Shown here one piece after another: positions 1 through 11,242 of a stretch of 64,000 bases of DNA. Source of the stretch: Kudoa neothunni. Its lineage: Eukaryota; Cnidaria. The notes beneath the pieces were generated by a model. It did not search any database, was not told the origin of the DNA, and was given only the letters and a program-made list of their open reading frames with translations. Position 1 is the first letter of the stretch; each line of letters starts with the position of its first letter. The position numbers and the translations under genes are program-made. Location of the stretch: NCBI GenBank assembly GCA_964304625.1, contig OZ199840.1, positions 7,192,001 to 7,256,000 on the forward strand, read 5' to 3'.

Positions 1-375
1 TCGTGCTGCCCCAAATAAGCCTTGTCAAATGAACCATCAATATCATATGAAAGAAATTTCCATTAGACTTGTAATAGAGGAGGATAAATGTTTGAAGGTT
101 TCTCCTAATCATAAAATGCCGAAATTAAGGCTTTACGGAATAATAAAAGCGGGAAAGGAAACCAATAAAATTAATAAGGTCTAAAGAGAAAAATGAAATC
201 ATGTGACTCTTCTTTAAAAATTAAAAAGATTTAAAAACTAATTGAGAATAACTGCACAGCTACTCTTAAGTCGATCGTTATAAAAATGAACTTTGTGCAT
301 CCATTTAATTTCGGGAGGTGGTTTAAAAAATAAATATTTTGAATAGGATGGAGATTTAAAAACAGTTATGGAATA
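1..375. other. AT-rich flank, no gene seen
   Basis: No coding exon, RNA gene or clear repeat was recognised before the MULE boundary. The short minus-strand frame at 238-420 reads through the MULE terminal repeat and is not a gene. The last nine bases (367-375, TATGGAATA) are the left copy of the MULE target-site duplication. Confidence 0.5.
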
Positions 376-2441
376 GGCTGTGGCTATTGCAACAGGAGGA
401 AATAACTCGAAAACTAACATGTCTATAAAAATTTCAATTTCGGTTTTATAATAAATGATTTTTTCGCCAAAAAGTTAAACTACTATAAAAGAAATACAAG
501 ATAGAAAATTTTCGCATTTTACGGCAATGAATTCAGTGACTAAAAATTATTTTTAAGTCCTTAATTAGCGATTTATCCTTTATATATATAAAAGAGGACT
601 GTCCGTATGTTTGTTTGCGTGTGTGTATGTCCCTAAGTACGCATGTGCGGATAATTTTTTTCCTTATAGAGAGCCATATATAAAATTTTTATAAATTTGT
701 GATATTTAAAAAAATCGTTCAATTGTTTTCGGACTACGAAAGTTTCCAAAAAGTATTTATGAAATAGTGATTTTGTCGATTTAAAGTTTGTTTTTCGGAT
801 TAAATGAGTTCAACTATAGGATTAGCACTTGCTTATTTCATGGTTATGGTCGGTTGAAGTTAACTATCTCCTTTATATGCTCCATCATATGTTCATTAAC
901 TGCTTCTATCTATCCTTATATACAAGGTTGGCGTTTCTATTTTGGTGTCTGTTTAAACACACTCCTTATTTGCGGAGTTTTAACGTATATGACTTGATGA
1001 GTATATTTTATAAGTTCTATTAATGGTTTTCAATGTGGTAAAAAATCTATATATGTTTCATAAATAACGAATTCGTGAAGAACGTTAAAGTTACATTGAT
1101 TGAAGCGTTATAATGGAAATACTGCGTTTATAGGTTTCATTAAATTGTCCGCTAAGTTTTACTTTACGTGATTAAGTTCAATGCGGATGGTTGTACTTTT
1201 ATTTCACCAAATTATTTAAATTGTTTATGTTGAAATCGACGCAATTTGTGGCTGTTTATGACAAAAGTGCATGTATGTTTATGCCGAGCTAAACAATGCT
1301 AATTTAGCAATATCGAACAATTTTCATAAGTTTGCTTCTATCTCTTTTATTTTTTCTATTTTTTTATCTCTTAAAGAGTTAGTTTAGTGGTGCACACAGT
1401 TACCGAGCCGGGACAGAATTCGACTTTTAAAAATCCTCCGGGCCAAAAAATAACATTTTACATAACACTTTAACGGGGTTTAAATAATTCGGAATGAAAA
1501 GAATACAACGCTAACCTTAACTTGTTTAATGTTGGTGTTGAGCCACTAAATTTTTAAATGGACGCAGGGATTGATACTTTCCTTCACAGAAATTATCATA
1601 ATTTAAATTGCATAATCCAAATCGTTATAGTAAGTTGCTTAAAAATTTTTAGTTATTTTGTTTCTATGGGTTAATTCGAGATTTCAATATATTTTTTGAA
1701 TGCTATTAAAAAATGCCCCTAGGCGAAATCTTCCCCAAGCAACGCTGGGCAGTTCGAGCTAGTAATTTATAAACGTGACTATCTTTTCCATAATTCAGAG
1801 TAATATAAATTGTTTCAATTAAAAGACCAAAATTTACTAATGCAAATTCACCGGATTTGCGCATGAATGAAGCACCGCTATAACGCTTAAGACAATAATA
1901 GTACACAGTTAATATAACGCTTAAAATGTTATATCTTTTTATTTCGCGATCCTAATTTTCTACATATTAAATGAACCATCTTTTCGCTACATAAAGATAC
2001 AAATTAGCTTTATTATACCGCAATTTATTCGGGCATTAATACCATGAAGAAAATTTTTGATTTCCACCTATTAATTGTTTCATTTGTATAGTTAATTGTT
2101 TTGTTTTTGTTGGGTCTCGAGTCTTCCACGAATTGGCGCCAAAACGGAATCCCCGTTGCAGCCGTTGAGGTAAGGATTGGAAACCATGTCCTTCCTTGTT
2201 CAAAGAGTATTTGGTCCCTGTTTCTCCATGAATTACACCTCTTACACTGTTTCTTCGATTTGGTGAAGAAACGTGAGACCAATACTCCCCTCAACATCGA
2301 TCACATTATGAATCCTTCTTACCGTCGGAAGCGGCGGTACAAATTGCCAAAGAATGAAGGCCGGACAACATCGAGATGGAGAGCCCCTCACCCTATTTAA
2401 ACATTCTATTAATATTTACTAATCGACTCTCTCGTGCTTTG

Positions 2442-2645
2442 TCAATTCATTCTGTGTATTCTTTTGAGCATTTGGCGCGTATACAACAATTTTTTATCCT
2501 GCTTTCTTTTTTCGCTAGGAAGGCCAACAACCGTAAGCGCAGCACCTATTGGACGCCCAACACTCTTTCCTTTAGATGGAAAAGATAACACTAAATCATA
2601 ATAAGTTAGATCTAGAATATCTATATACTTCCTAAGTTTTCGCAA
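2442..2645 (-). CDS. Probable C-terminal exon of the MULE transposase
   Basis: A minus-strand open stretch with GKSVGRPIGAALTVVGLP followed by a Lys/Arg-rich run, resembling the basic C-terminal tail of MULE transposases. Between it and the main exon (2898) lies an acidic Ser/Asn-rich stretch in the same strand broken by one stop, so either one more intron or a lesion separates them. Another open region at 2025-2400, slightly richer in GC, is not recognised on either strand. Confidence 0.5.
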   Translation of the reverse strand: MRKLRKYIDILDLTYYDLVLSFPSKGKSVGRPIGAALTVVGLPSEKRKQDKKLLYTRQMLKRIHRMN

Positions 2646-2897
2646 TTTTCCTCTTGCTCATTGGAGATGATCCCTTCTAAATTTTAACCGTTTTTATCTG
2701 TTGAGAATGGTTGTGATTCGCCTGATGAGTCTTCAATTATAATATTTGAGTGCTCTAAAGGCGGTCTTCTATTTGATATATCTAAATCTCCATTTAACGA
2801 ATAATTAGTATTATCTGCAATACCGCTGGTAGATAGATTGTTTGAGGGCACGTCAACTGGATTTCGTCAGTACCATCCAACTGATTTGGTACTAAAT

Positions 2898-4512
2898 TTA
2901 CTTAAATAAAGATGGAAAAATGATATTACATAAATGTAAAATTTCATCCAACTTAATATTATTTTTATTCCTTGCGATATCTTCCAATCCTTTTATCAAC
3001 AGAATAAATTTTTCATAAAATTCTCCACATTGATTTGCAGAAATTATCGCAAGTTTGTTGGCATGGTAAAGTGCATTTTTAAAGCGTGCATCATATGTCT
3101 TTAATCTAGTCCGTGATTTATTGTGAGCGGTTATGAAGTTTTGAGTTTTCTCTGTAGAGGCATTTATGTTAATAGATTCCTGAATATATTCAAGAGCATA
3201 TTTTCTTGTCCATCTCTCTCCACATAGTGGGGGCTCAAATGTATTTTCCAGGTATAATGCTCTGGCAGACAAAATGTGTCTACAGGGTAAATCATATGAT
3301 TTCCTGAAGTTGCAGGAGCACGTACTAACTCCCCCTATAGGATCATTAACATATTTCATCGACATAATTTCTTCATTAACAAGTTTAAACGCGAAAGGTG
3401 TCAATAATTCAAAGTATAATTTTTGAATTGGATTCGGATCATTTATTGGATTACTTTTCAACAATGATGATACAATTTTATTGTATCGTTCAATACGCAT
3501 TGAATAGACGGTTGAAAAGAATCTATTAAAAAAGTCACTCAATGTTGAAAATCTTTCTACAGTAGTGCTTTTTAATTTTGAATTAATAGCTTCCAATCTA
3601 TTATTGGTCGTATTTCCATAAATTTTTTGCGCGCTACTTAGAGGAAAGATCCATTCGTTATAAATTGGCAGCCAACGAGTTTCAAAATATGCCGTCAGTT
3701 TGACATTATTTAAATCGACCGACTTAGAGCATAGTTTATCGAATTCAACCTTATCATTGACTCTAATCATCTTGTTAAACAAATGGAGTATTTTATTTCG
3801 AGTTTCTGATAATATATTATATTTTGATGTTGAAAATTCCCTACGAAATATTTGCAAAACATGAAACATGCAGATAAAAAGTTGGGCATTTGGAAAAATT
3901 GTTTTTACACTATTCCTAAGTTTTGTATCTTTGTCTGTTGTAATTGTACACAATTTTTCCTTGAGTACAGGACAACTTTCCAAAAGTTGGTTCATGTACC
4001 ATTTGACTGATTCCTCGTCATCATGAAAAATTATACACGCCGAAGTTACATGTGTTTCCCCAATAGAATCAACGCCAACAGTTAAATACAATAGTGCTCT
4101 AAAAAATCATATGTGGAACTCATTTAAATATTAGCTAAATATTTATTAAAAATTACTGTGAATTGAGAAGCTTGTATGTCGCGTCTACCATAAGTATTTC
4201 GGGGTAGAACGTTGGAGTTCTTTTCATTAGTTTATCGATGAAAAACAATCCAGTAACAACATTATCAGAGTTTTTTTGAATTTTAGCATCACAATCATAA
4301 TTCTGAGTTAGAAGATTTGTGGCCTTCAATACATCAATATTAGCTAATCTTTTTGTGTTGAAGTTACGCAGTGATTTTAATGTCACAACTTTACCGGTCT
4401 CTTGGCATAATTTTGTTTGTATAGGTTTTTTATTAGCCCCAAGTGCAATTAATTCAGATATATTGTTATCTGACAAATCAATTTTTCTTTGGTCGGGCAA
4501 AAATTTATACAA
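2898..4512 (-). CDS. MULE transposase (DDE core plus SWIM zinc finger)
   Basis: Two long minus-strand exons, 4512-4156 and 4097-2898, join across a 58-bp GT-AG intron. The joined frame carries the MULE catalytic triad: Asp in LMVDATYK, Asp in TITTDKD followed by the conserved CMFHV block, and Glu in NNRLEAINSK. A SWIM-type zinc finger follows (CSC...LPCRHI). Upstream in the same frame, to about 4600, is an N-terminal segment with EHNHPC and KKDCPF, typical of the FAR1/FLYWCH-like region, interrupted by a TAG near 4586 that is either intronic or a lesion. A further exon at 2645-2442 (VGRPIGAALTVVGLP, a usual MULE tail motif) probably completes the protein. The start is uncertain. It would cut and paste this element and relatives with the same ends, such as the one at 48233-49822. 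Confidence 0.88.
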
Positions 4513-5797
4513 TGAATCGTTACACGGATGGTTGTGTTCTATATTTAATGTTTTAATTTCCAGAAATTGGTCATCATCGCTCGCCTAGAGTACGATGTTA
4601 AATGGACAATCTTTCTTATACGTCGTTGACTTGCTCTCTTCACCCCCCTTTTGTTATGAAGGTTTCTAAAAAAGCATACGAAATTCATTTCGTAGTAAAC
4701 CAAAGCATCATTAAATACCTTTCGGATTTTATTTTTTACATTTTTTAATGTCCTAGATTCTCTTATTTTCAGATTTCAAAATGCAGAACGTTCACAACAG
4801 CTGATATGAGTTTTTAATTACTCATACGATTGTAACTTCATTCCTAGATAAAATTCCATGACACCAACAACAATTAGAAAAACGAACCATGGAAAATTTC
4901 GCGCATTATTATTTGAGTTATTGTTGGCCACACATTACTATATAAGTTAATTTTTGTTTGAAAACATGTTCAAAAATTTAGGGGGATAATTAAAATTCTC
5001 CTAAAGTATATATCGTTAATTCAATCAAAATACTTTAATCTTTATCAAAAAATTGTTACATGCTCGCCATTTATATTTATCTTAAAAGGATCTTGATTTT
5101 ATTATAATAATCAAATTTTTGTTTTTATGCAGAGAATCATTACCTATTACCCTCAAATTATTGCGACGTAACATCGAATCAAGGAAATGACACATTACTC
5201 CTTAAAAACTACCATATCTTTAATAAATAATCTATTTTTAAAGTCCTATATACAGTATAAATAAATCTAACTCGAAATCATAGATTTGTCTTTATTTCAT
5301 AGATTGAGACATAGCTTTAAATACAATGAGTTATACATTAATACACATTATTCATATTATAAATTTTGAGAAAAAAATATTTAATTAATGTGTTAATAAT
5401 TCTCCATAATAGCATGTATCGAATCAGAGGGATGTTAACCGACGAAAGAACCAGTACTACTAGTTAACTAAGTCTTACGTAATGGCGCGGACTCCTGAGC
5501 GTGGTAATTCATACTATAGAAAGCATACGATTTACATAAAATTTTTGCAATTATGAAAGTTTATTGTCTTAGGAAGCTTTTTTTAGTATTCCTACGATCT
5601 ATCAAATTAAAATGTCATTATGAAGTTACTTAATTTTCAATAACAACCTTGAAAATTCCACCATATTATATTTCCCGAAAATTTTGAAATTATTTGGCGA
5701 AAAAATCATTTGTTATAAAAACAAAATTGAAATTTTTATAGACATGTTAGTTTTCGAGTTATTTCCTCCCGTTGCAATAGCCAATGCCTATAGAATA

Positions 5798-6255
5798 TGC
5801 CCATTTACATCATTCTAACGTAAAATTATAAGATAATTAAAATTGTGAATTTCATTATCTTCCGAGATATAGCGTATCTCGGAATCCCTGTGAGAAAATC
5901 TTTTCTAAGCTTACCTGTTCCTGTTTATGAGCCATATCCTTAAATCTATGTGAAAATTACTCTAATAATTTCGTACGATTTATAATATATAAAAATACAA
6001 TTTTATTCTGAAAAATTATAATTAAGATCAAGAAATCACAAAAATAAATACGTGTCGAAAAGAGAACAATGAACGGTCGGTGTGCACATTTCCAATTGTG
6101 GCTAAAAATTTCGTTTTCGAAATTATCAAAAATACCGCGCCTAAATAAATAAGACTGAACTTTGATATAAACCCCCTAATCTCAAATTAACATAGAATTA
6201 GCGTAATCGAAAAAAAATATGGAAAACAACGAATACGCATCTAATTTATAGTAAA
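5798..6255. other. Intergenic, no feature recognised
   Basis: AT-rich sequence between the MULE right boundary and the Merlin transposase. No exon, promoter or terminal repeat for the Merlin element could be identified here. Confidence 0.4.
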
Positions 6256-7137
6256 CTAAAATTTTGTTAACAATGACATAAAGCCATCCCATAAATCGTT
6301 ATTGTTTTTCCTTCTCCATTGAATTTCACCGAGAGATTCGTTGATACCATCCATACTGACAGAACCATCTTCATTAACCGAAGATGTCCTGTTTCTTGGT
6401 GATATTTTACATTTGATAGCACCCCAAGAGCCTTCAATAATGTTTGTATGAGCTCCTATAGTACTATTCACATATTCGATACTGTGATTTGCAATGAGGT
6501 GAGTGTAGAAATTATGTAGTGTTTCATAACTTGTGAAGCAATCAGTTATGATAATAGAACCAGGATGGACGTACGTTTTGATTTTTTGGATAAGAGCCTC
6601 AGCGATTCTGTCAGGAACCTCCACCAAAAACATATTTCGATCTGATGCCCTTTCTACACCTCCAAGAACCCATGCTCCACTAACGCCATGCCCTCTGTTT
6701 TGCTTCACCTTTCCAAATTTAGACTCATCAATCTCTACAATTATATTTTCTCCTTCAATAACTATATCCTCAAAGTCCAGACTATCTGCCACCAGCTGGC
6801 GAAGATAGTGACAATAATTGGTAATTGTTTGAGAAAAGTGCCCGGTAATTGTGCCCAGGTTAACACTTTTTACACCCACCAACCAGTAGTATGATAACTC
6901 CAAAAAATCGTGAAGTTTAATTTTCATATTACGGAAGAATGACAACTCAAAAATTGATGTTTCTTTTCTGCACATTTTGGTGCAACATCGCCAATTTTTT
7001 CGATGTATAGAATGGTTAGTTCCATTACATTTTATACAGTTAGTTGGTGCATTGAAGATACCAATATTGATAAGATATTGTATAGATTTATTGTCATTGC
7101 AAAGAATATTCCCAAAAGATCTTCTTTGGGAAATCAT
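6256..7137 (-). CDS. Merlin / ISXO2-like (IS1595 family) transposase
   Basis: A 293-residue uninterrupted frame. A zinc-ribbon-like N-terminus carries CIKC...CCTKMC around residues 37-56. The DDE catalytic core has Asp in VEIDESKFGKVK (about 134), Asp in SIIITDCFTSY (about 200) and Glu in NIIEGSWGAIK (about 236), the order and spacing expected of ISXO2/IS1595-type enzymes, called Merlin in animal genomes. It would excise and reinsert its own element. No intron is needed and no stop interrupts it, so the copy may be recent or still active, but I could not find matching terminal repeats in the flanks. The start at 7137 is the only ATG upstream of the zinc ribbon. Confidence 0.87.
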   Translation of the reverse strand: MISQRRSFGNILCNDNKSIQYLINIGIFNAPTNCIKCNGTNHSIHRKNWRCCTKMCRKETSIFELSFFRNMKIKLHDFLELSYYWLVGVKSVNLGTITGHFSQTITNYCHYLRQLVADSLDFEDIVIEGENIIVEIDESKFGKVKQNRGHGVSGAWVLGGVERASDRNMFLVEVPDRIAEALIQKIKTYVHPGSIIITDCFTSYETLHNFYTHLIANHSIEYVNSTIGAHTNIIEGSWGAIKCKISPRNRTSSVNEDGSVSMDGINESLGEIQWRRKNNNDLWDGFMSLLTKF

Positions 7138-8003
7138 TCGCGCAGTTTAATAATAATCGGTAGATAACCCTAAAATAATATACTTTTTCGGCTTAATCTA
7201 TCTAATGCGGTAAATTATAAGGGGTGGCTCATCCATAAACATGTTAATTAATAATCAGTAAAAACGGAAATTTTAACGGGGGTCCAAATCAAACGTGATC
7301 CAACGATTTTGATAAAAACACAAAAATCATTTAGGTACTTTAGATATAACGAAAAATTTGTGTCAGTCAATGCCGGGCGGGGTTCGTAAGTTGCCGACCC
7401 CTGACATAGACCCATATTTTTTAAAGTTACAGACTTTTCATTATACCAGTTGAAATTGTACAAGCATTCACAAGAAGAGGACATTTTCCAAATTTTAAAC
7501 AAAATTGAGCCGGTTTCATTTTCATAAACATTTTACATCGGTAATGCCCGGTATATGATAAAATACGTTAATCAATTGACAAGTATTGATGAAAAATACA
7601 TTTCTTAAATTTTTCGTTCAGCTTCTCTATCAAAAGCCTAACTTTAAAATTTCCATTATCGCAATTTTACTTGATTTATCGAGAAAGTTAAAATAACAAT
7701 TTGTTTGTATCTTTTGTATGTCAACGCCTTTTTAACAATTTCAACACATGATTCCAATTTGAACTCCTAGTAAATTTGGGATTATTCAGGGCTATTGCAC
7801 CCTAACAATAATAATATGCCATTTAAAGATAGCAGCAGATCTTCAATGGTTAAATGAAATAAATGGTCATTTTTCTGGTCTGCATAAAGGTTAGCTCAGG
7901 CTTCTCCATTGATGTCCTGGAAACAGTTAATGGAGGACCGTGATTCATATCTAAAGTCAATGATAAAATCTTGCGACCGATCATGCTTCGTTCATGATGT
8001 ATT
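7138..8003. other. Non-coding stretch with a hAT-like terminal motif
   Basis: No gene recognised. Around 7374-7406 the minus strand reads CAGGGGTCGGCAACTTACG, the kind of terminus seen on hAT-superfamily elements, but no matching partner end was found. The minus frame at 7248-7502 overlaps it and looks fortuitous. The last eight bases (7996-8003) are the left duplication of the MITE that follows. Confidence 0.4.
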
Positions 8004-8585
8004 CAGGGCTGCCAGCGAGGTTTAAAAAAACAAAGTTTAAGTAAAAAAATCAGAGATCGAGAAAAACGCTAGTTAAAATACGATAAAAATAAAATCATAT
8101 CTATTAAAGTTTTTGATCTTCTTCCAATTCTATAATTACGTCTTCAGATATTAAATTTAAATTTATCGTCATATTATTGCAATTTTTGGTCGCGAACACT
8201 CACTCATATTTAATGTCTAGTATAGACCAATATGATCACAATTAATTGCTTCATAGTTCAAATTATATTTTAAAATAAAGTTTTAATTTTTTAATAATGT
8301 GCAACAATGTTTACCGAATACTTATGACATCGTGTCACGTTAAACAATCTACAGTGCTTTCCTTCAATATCGTAAAGTTTAAAGCTTGCATGACATAATC
8401 TGAAAGGATACGTTATTAAAAACATAAATATTAATGTCACAACAGAAAATTTATGTTAATACTCAATGTTTACAGGTTTGCAATAAAACCCCAAGATTTT
8501 GTAAAAAATGAAAAACCCCCCAAGAACCTAGGGTGGCCATAAAAATCTCAACATCTTGGGGAAACCCCAAATCCTGGCAGTCCTG
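8004..8585. mobile_element. Non-autonomous hAT element (MITE)
   Basis: A 582-bp element with short terminal inverted repeats: left CAGGGCTGCCAG, right (reverse complement) CAGGACTGCCAG, 11 of 12 identical. It is flanked by a perfect 8-bp duplication GATGTATT at 7996-8003 and 8586-8593, the size produced by hAT transposases. There is no coding capacity. Its right ~90 bp (AAGAACC, AAATCTCA, CTTGGGGAAACCCC blocks) recurs inverted at about 50590-50690. Confidence 0.88.
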
Positions 8586-11242
8586 GATGTATTGATTCTA
8601 GGTAATCGGAATCCATCTCGAAAGTTTATCATGTACGATTCGTATATAATCGAAACTGAAATAAATCTGGAAAAAATAGTCATTTTATGAATTGTACTAA
8701 AGATTAATCTAATGATCCGATTTATTATTTTTTATTTATTGGCATACAAACAAAAAATATGATTTATTTTTAATTTAAAAATGTACGATTAAACTGTTAT
8801 GAATGGCGAAAATATAAAAAATCATGAAATATCCACTTTTTGTAAAAAGGTAAACAACTTATGAAATGTTTTAAAAGGGGTCGAAATCTTAAAAATAGTA
8901 TCATAAATTTTTTGAGTAAACTATAAGACATGTAAGAAGAAAAATGTAATTGTCGTCAAAATTAAGTTCTTTAGATTTTTTATTCAATCATTTTAAATTT
9001 TTATATCTCAAATTAAAATTGATTTGTATTAAAAAATCATGTAACTAAAACTTTACATTCCACATTTATCAAAATATTTATTTTTCCAATTTAATTTTTA
9101 AATTTATAATTAAAATAGAAATACTGAAAAATTCAACATTCTCGCAAGCGCCAACGATTCACAGTTACCATTTTACACCAAAAATATTAAATATTTAGTC
9201 CATCTATAAGTTGTGATTCATGCATATCTTTAATAGATAAAAAACCTCATTCTGACTTAATAATTACCCCAAAAATACAAGGAAAAGACATAACATTATA
9301 TTTATTATCAGTTATGTTTATTTTATTGGTTTAAGTTTAGTTCCATTATCATTATACTTTATTCTTAAATTATTTCTAATTTTTATTACCTTAAAAATAG
9401 TAGGCAGTGGTTTTTTAATGGAAAGCAAAGGTATTAGAGTTAGATCAATAAAGCACCGCGAAATTTATAAAAAATCGATGTTTTTACAACGAATAATACA
9501 AATAAAATATTTTATGCGTCTTTAATTTATTATAAACCTGTTTAAATAAATTTGGGATAATTAAAGAGTAATTATGTGATTTATCTGGTATCGGGAATAT
9601 ATTTATGTAAGGTTTTCTTGGTTTGGCAGAACTTTAAAGACTGCTGTATTCATTCGGTTGCCTTAATCGATTCCAATTTTTCATGTAAACAATATCAAAT
9701 TCAGCTTCTGGAAACTTTACATGCCGCGTCACATAACACATTCTCGTTATCACGTATACACACTTTTTATTGTACTCCAGTTTCCCCTTCACATGTCGCA
9801 TTGTTAGGAATTCGATTTCTTACCCAAGTTCTAAGAATTGAGTACGTGAACCATTTTTATGTTAAACATTGTTCTATCTTTTAAATTTCAAGAAAAACCT
9901 GTGAAGTGCCAGGTTATTGCGTTGGGGCGATGTTGAAAGTGCTGCGAAGTTAGTAAATAATATTGAAATGTTATATGGTTTTAGTCAGGTTATTATGTAT
10001 AGTTCAGTTTAACGACACACTTTTTACGATTGATAGTATGAAAAATAAACCATTAGTGTTAGTCAAACATCCCAAATATTTGTGATATATTCGTCGTTTG
10101 TTCCATCGTTTATTTTCTATGTTAAATTTCCAGAAGAACCACCCCTCAGAAATCTAGGTGACTTAATAAAGCTGGATAATATTTCCATGATCAACAAAGG
10201 ATCATTGATAACAATTTTTAATCAAATATAACCCAACGTACTTCCTATAAAGATTAAGAGCGCTTCCTTTATGAGGAGATAGACTATGCTTATTGCTATT
10301 ACAAAAACTTTACACGTGAAAATTGAATATAGAAGGGATGAAATAATAACATGGTAGAGAGATGATCTACGATTCAGTTGATTCGTTTTATCAGTCAAGG
10401 CATTCGGTCACCCTCGTCTCTAGCTTTGAGCTCTTACATTGGCCATTATTGCATCGAGGAACATAGCTTATTTTGTTGGGAGGTCAAACCACATCTTATG
10501 GGGAATTTTCTTAGAATATAGAAAGAAAGATGCATCGGACTTCAAGTTAGTTCATTCTGTTTCAGTGCATATTCAAGATGTACATCCCATTATAATGTAA
10601 ACAACTGTTTTGCAATAAAAGTGTATTCTCTAAAGAATAACTTGATTTTTTTTCTTATACGATTATGGGTGGGTTGGATTGTTCGTGATGTGAACAATAT
10701 TTACGAAATAATAAGATCACGTAATTATATTTATCGCATTTATTATCTCTAATTGTAAAATTTTTTGTTTTCGACCTAAAATAACCTGTTGCGCTAATCA
10801 TTCAAATAATCAAACCACCTTAAGCCAACGCCGCTGGCTGCTTTCATCTTACTTTTACAATTATATCCAAAACGGTATATTTCGGATAATTCGGAGAAAT
10901 TAACCAACTTTTAATATTATATAAAAAATATCATTTCTACCTGTTTGGCCTTATAGACCGAGTTCCGGTATTATATGTAATACATTATAAATTCACAAAA
11001 GCAACCCACTTATATCAAAGCTTAAGCTTAATCTACTAATAGAAATATTTTGTACTTTGTGAACAAATCTAATAGAAGACGGCGAAATAATTATCTCAAA
11101 AACCAAATAACGAAAATCTTATACCTAACTATTAATTTTGATCGGTAAAGATAATATAATCTACTTAGCTTACCTAGATTATTTTTATCTGAAGGATTAA
11201 AAGATCGACTGTTGGGCTGGTTATTCGGATTTGCGACAACTG
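8586..11242. other. Long intergenic region upstream of plastin
   Basis: No gene recognised over 2.6 kb. The plus frame at 9576-9884 has no recognisable motif and begins inside AT-rich filler. One short stretch, 10133-10230, follows a plausible acceptor (TTTCCAG) and reads in frame as EEPPLRNLGDLIKLDN and onward to a stop; it could be a terminal exon of an unrecognised gene, but there is no partner exon I can defend. Plastin promoter elements were not identified. Confidence 0.35.

Larger units (their letters stand above)
376..5788 (-). mobile_element. Autonomous Mutator-like DNA transposon (MULE)
   Basis: A 5.4-kb element bounded by terminal inverted repeats of roughly 100 bp. The left end (376 to about 475) and the reverse complement of the right end (about 5690-5788) share the start GGC..TGGCTATTGCAAC, then GGAGGAAATAACTCGAAAAC, and stay alignable to the TTTTTTCGCC stretch. 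The flanks are TATGGAATA (367-375) and TATAGAATA (5789-5797): a 9-bp target duplication with one mismatch, the size usual for the Mutator superfamily. It encodes one MULE transposase on the minus strand. The repeats are still nearly identical, so the insertion is not very old. Confidence 0.92.

Noticed and set aside
238-420. 60-codon minus-strand frame starting MLVFELFPP
   Set aside because: It reads through the MULE terminal inverted repeat; the same sequence appears inverted at 5740-5788.
570-660. TATA-rich stretch followed by CTGTCCGTATGTTTG and GTGTGTGTATGT
   Set aside because: It resembles the 5' region of some Helitrons, but there is no TC start, no CTRR hairpin end and no Rep/Hel coding, and it lies within the MULE.
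2025-2400. Overlapping 90- and 99-codon frames on both strands
   Set aside because: They lie in the untranslated end of the MULE with no recognisable domain on either strand; noted only as an unassigned, slightly GC-richer patch.
9576-9884. 102-codon plus-strand frame upstream of plastin
   Set aside because: No motif, no splice context, and composition like neighbouring filler; probably chance.
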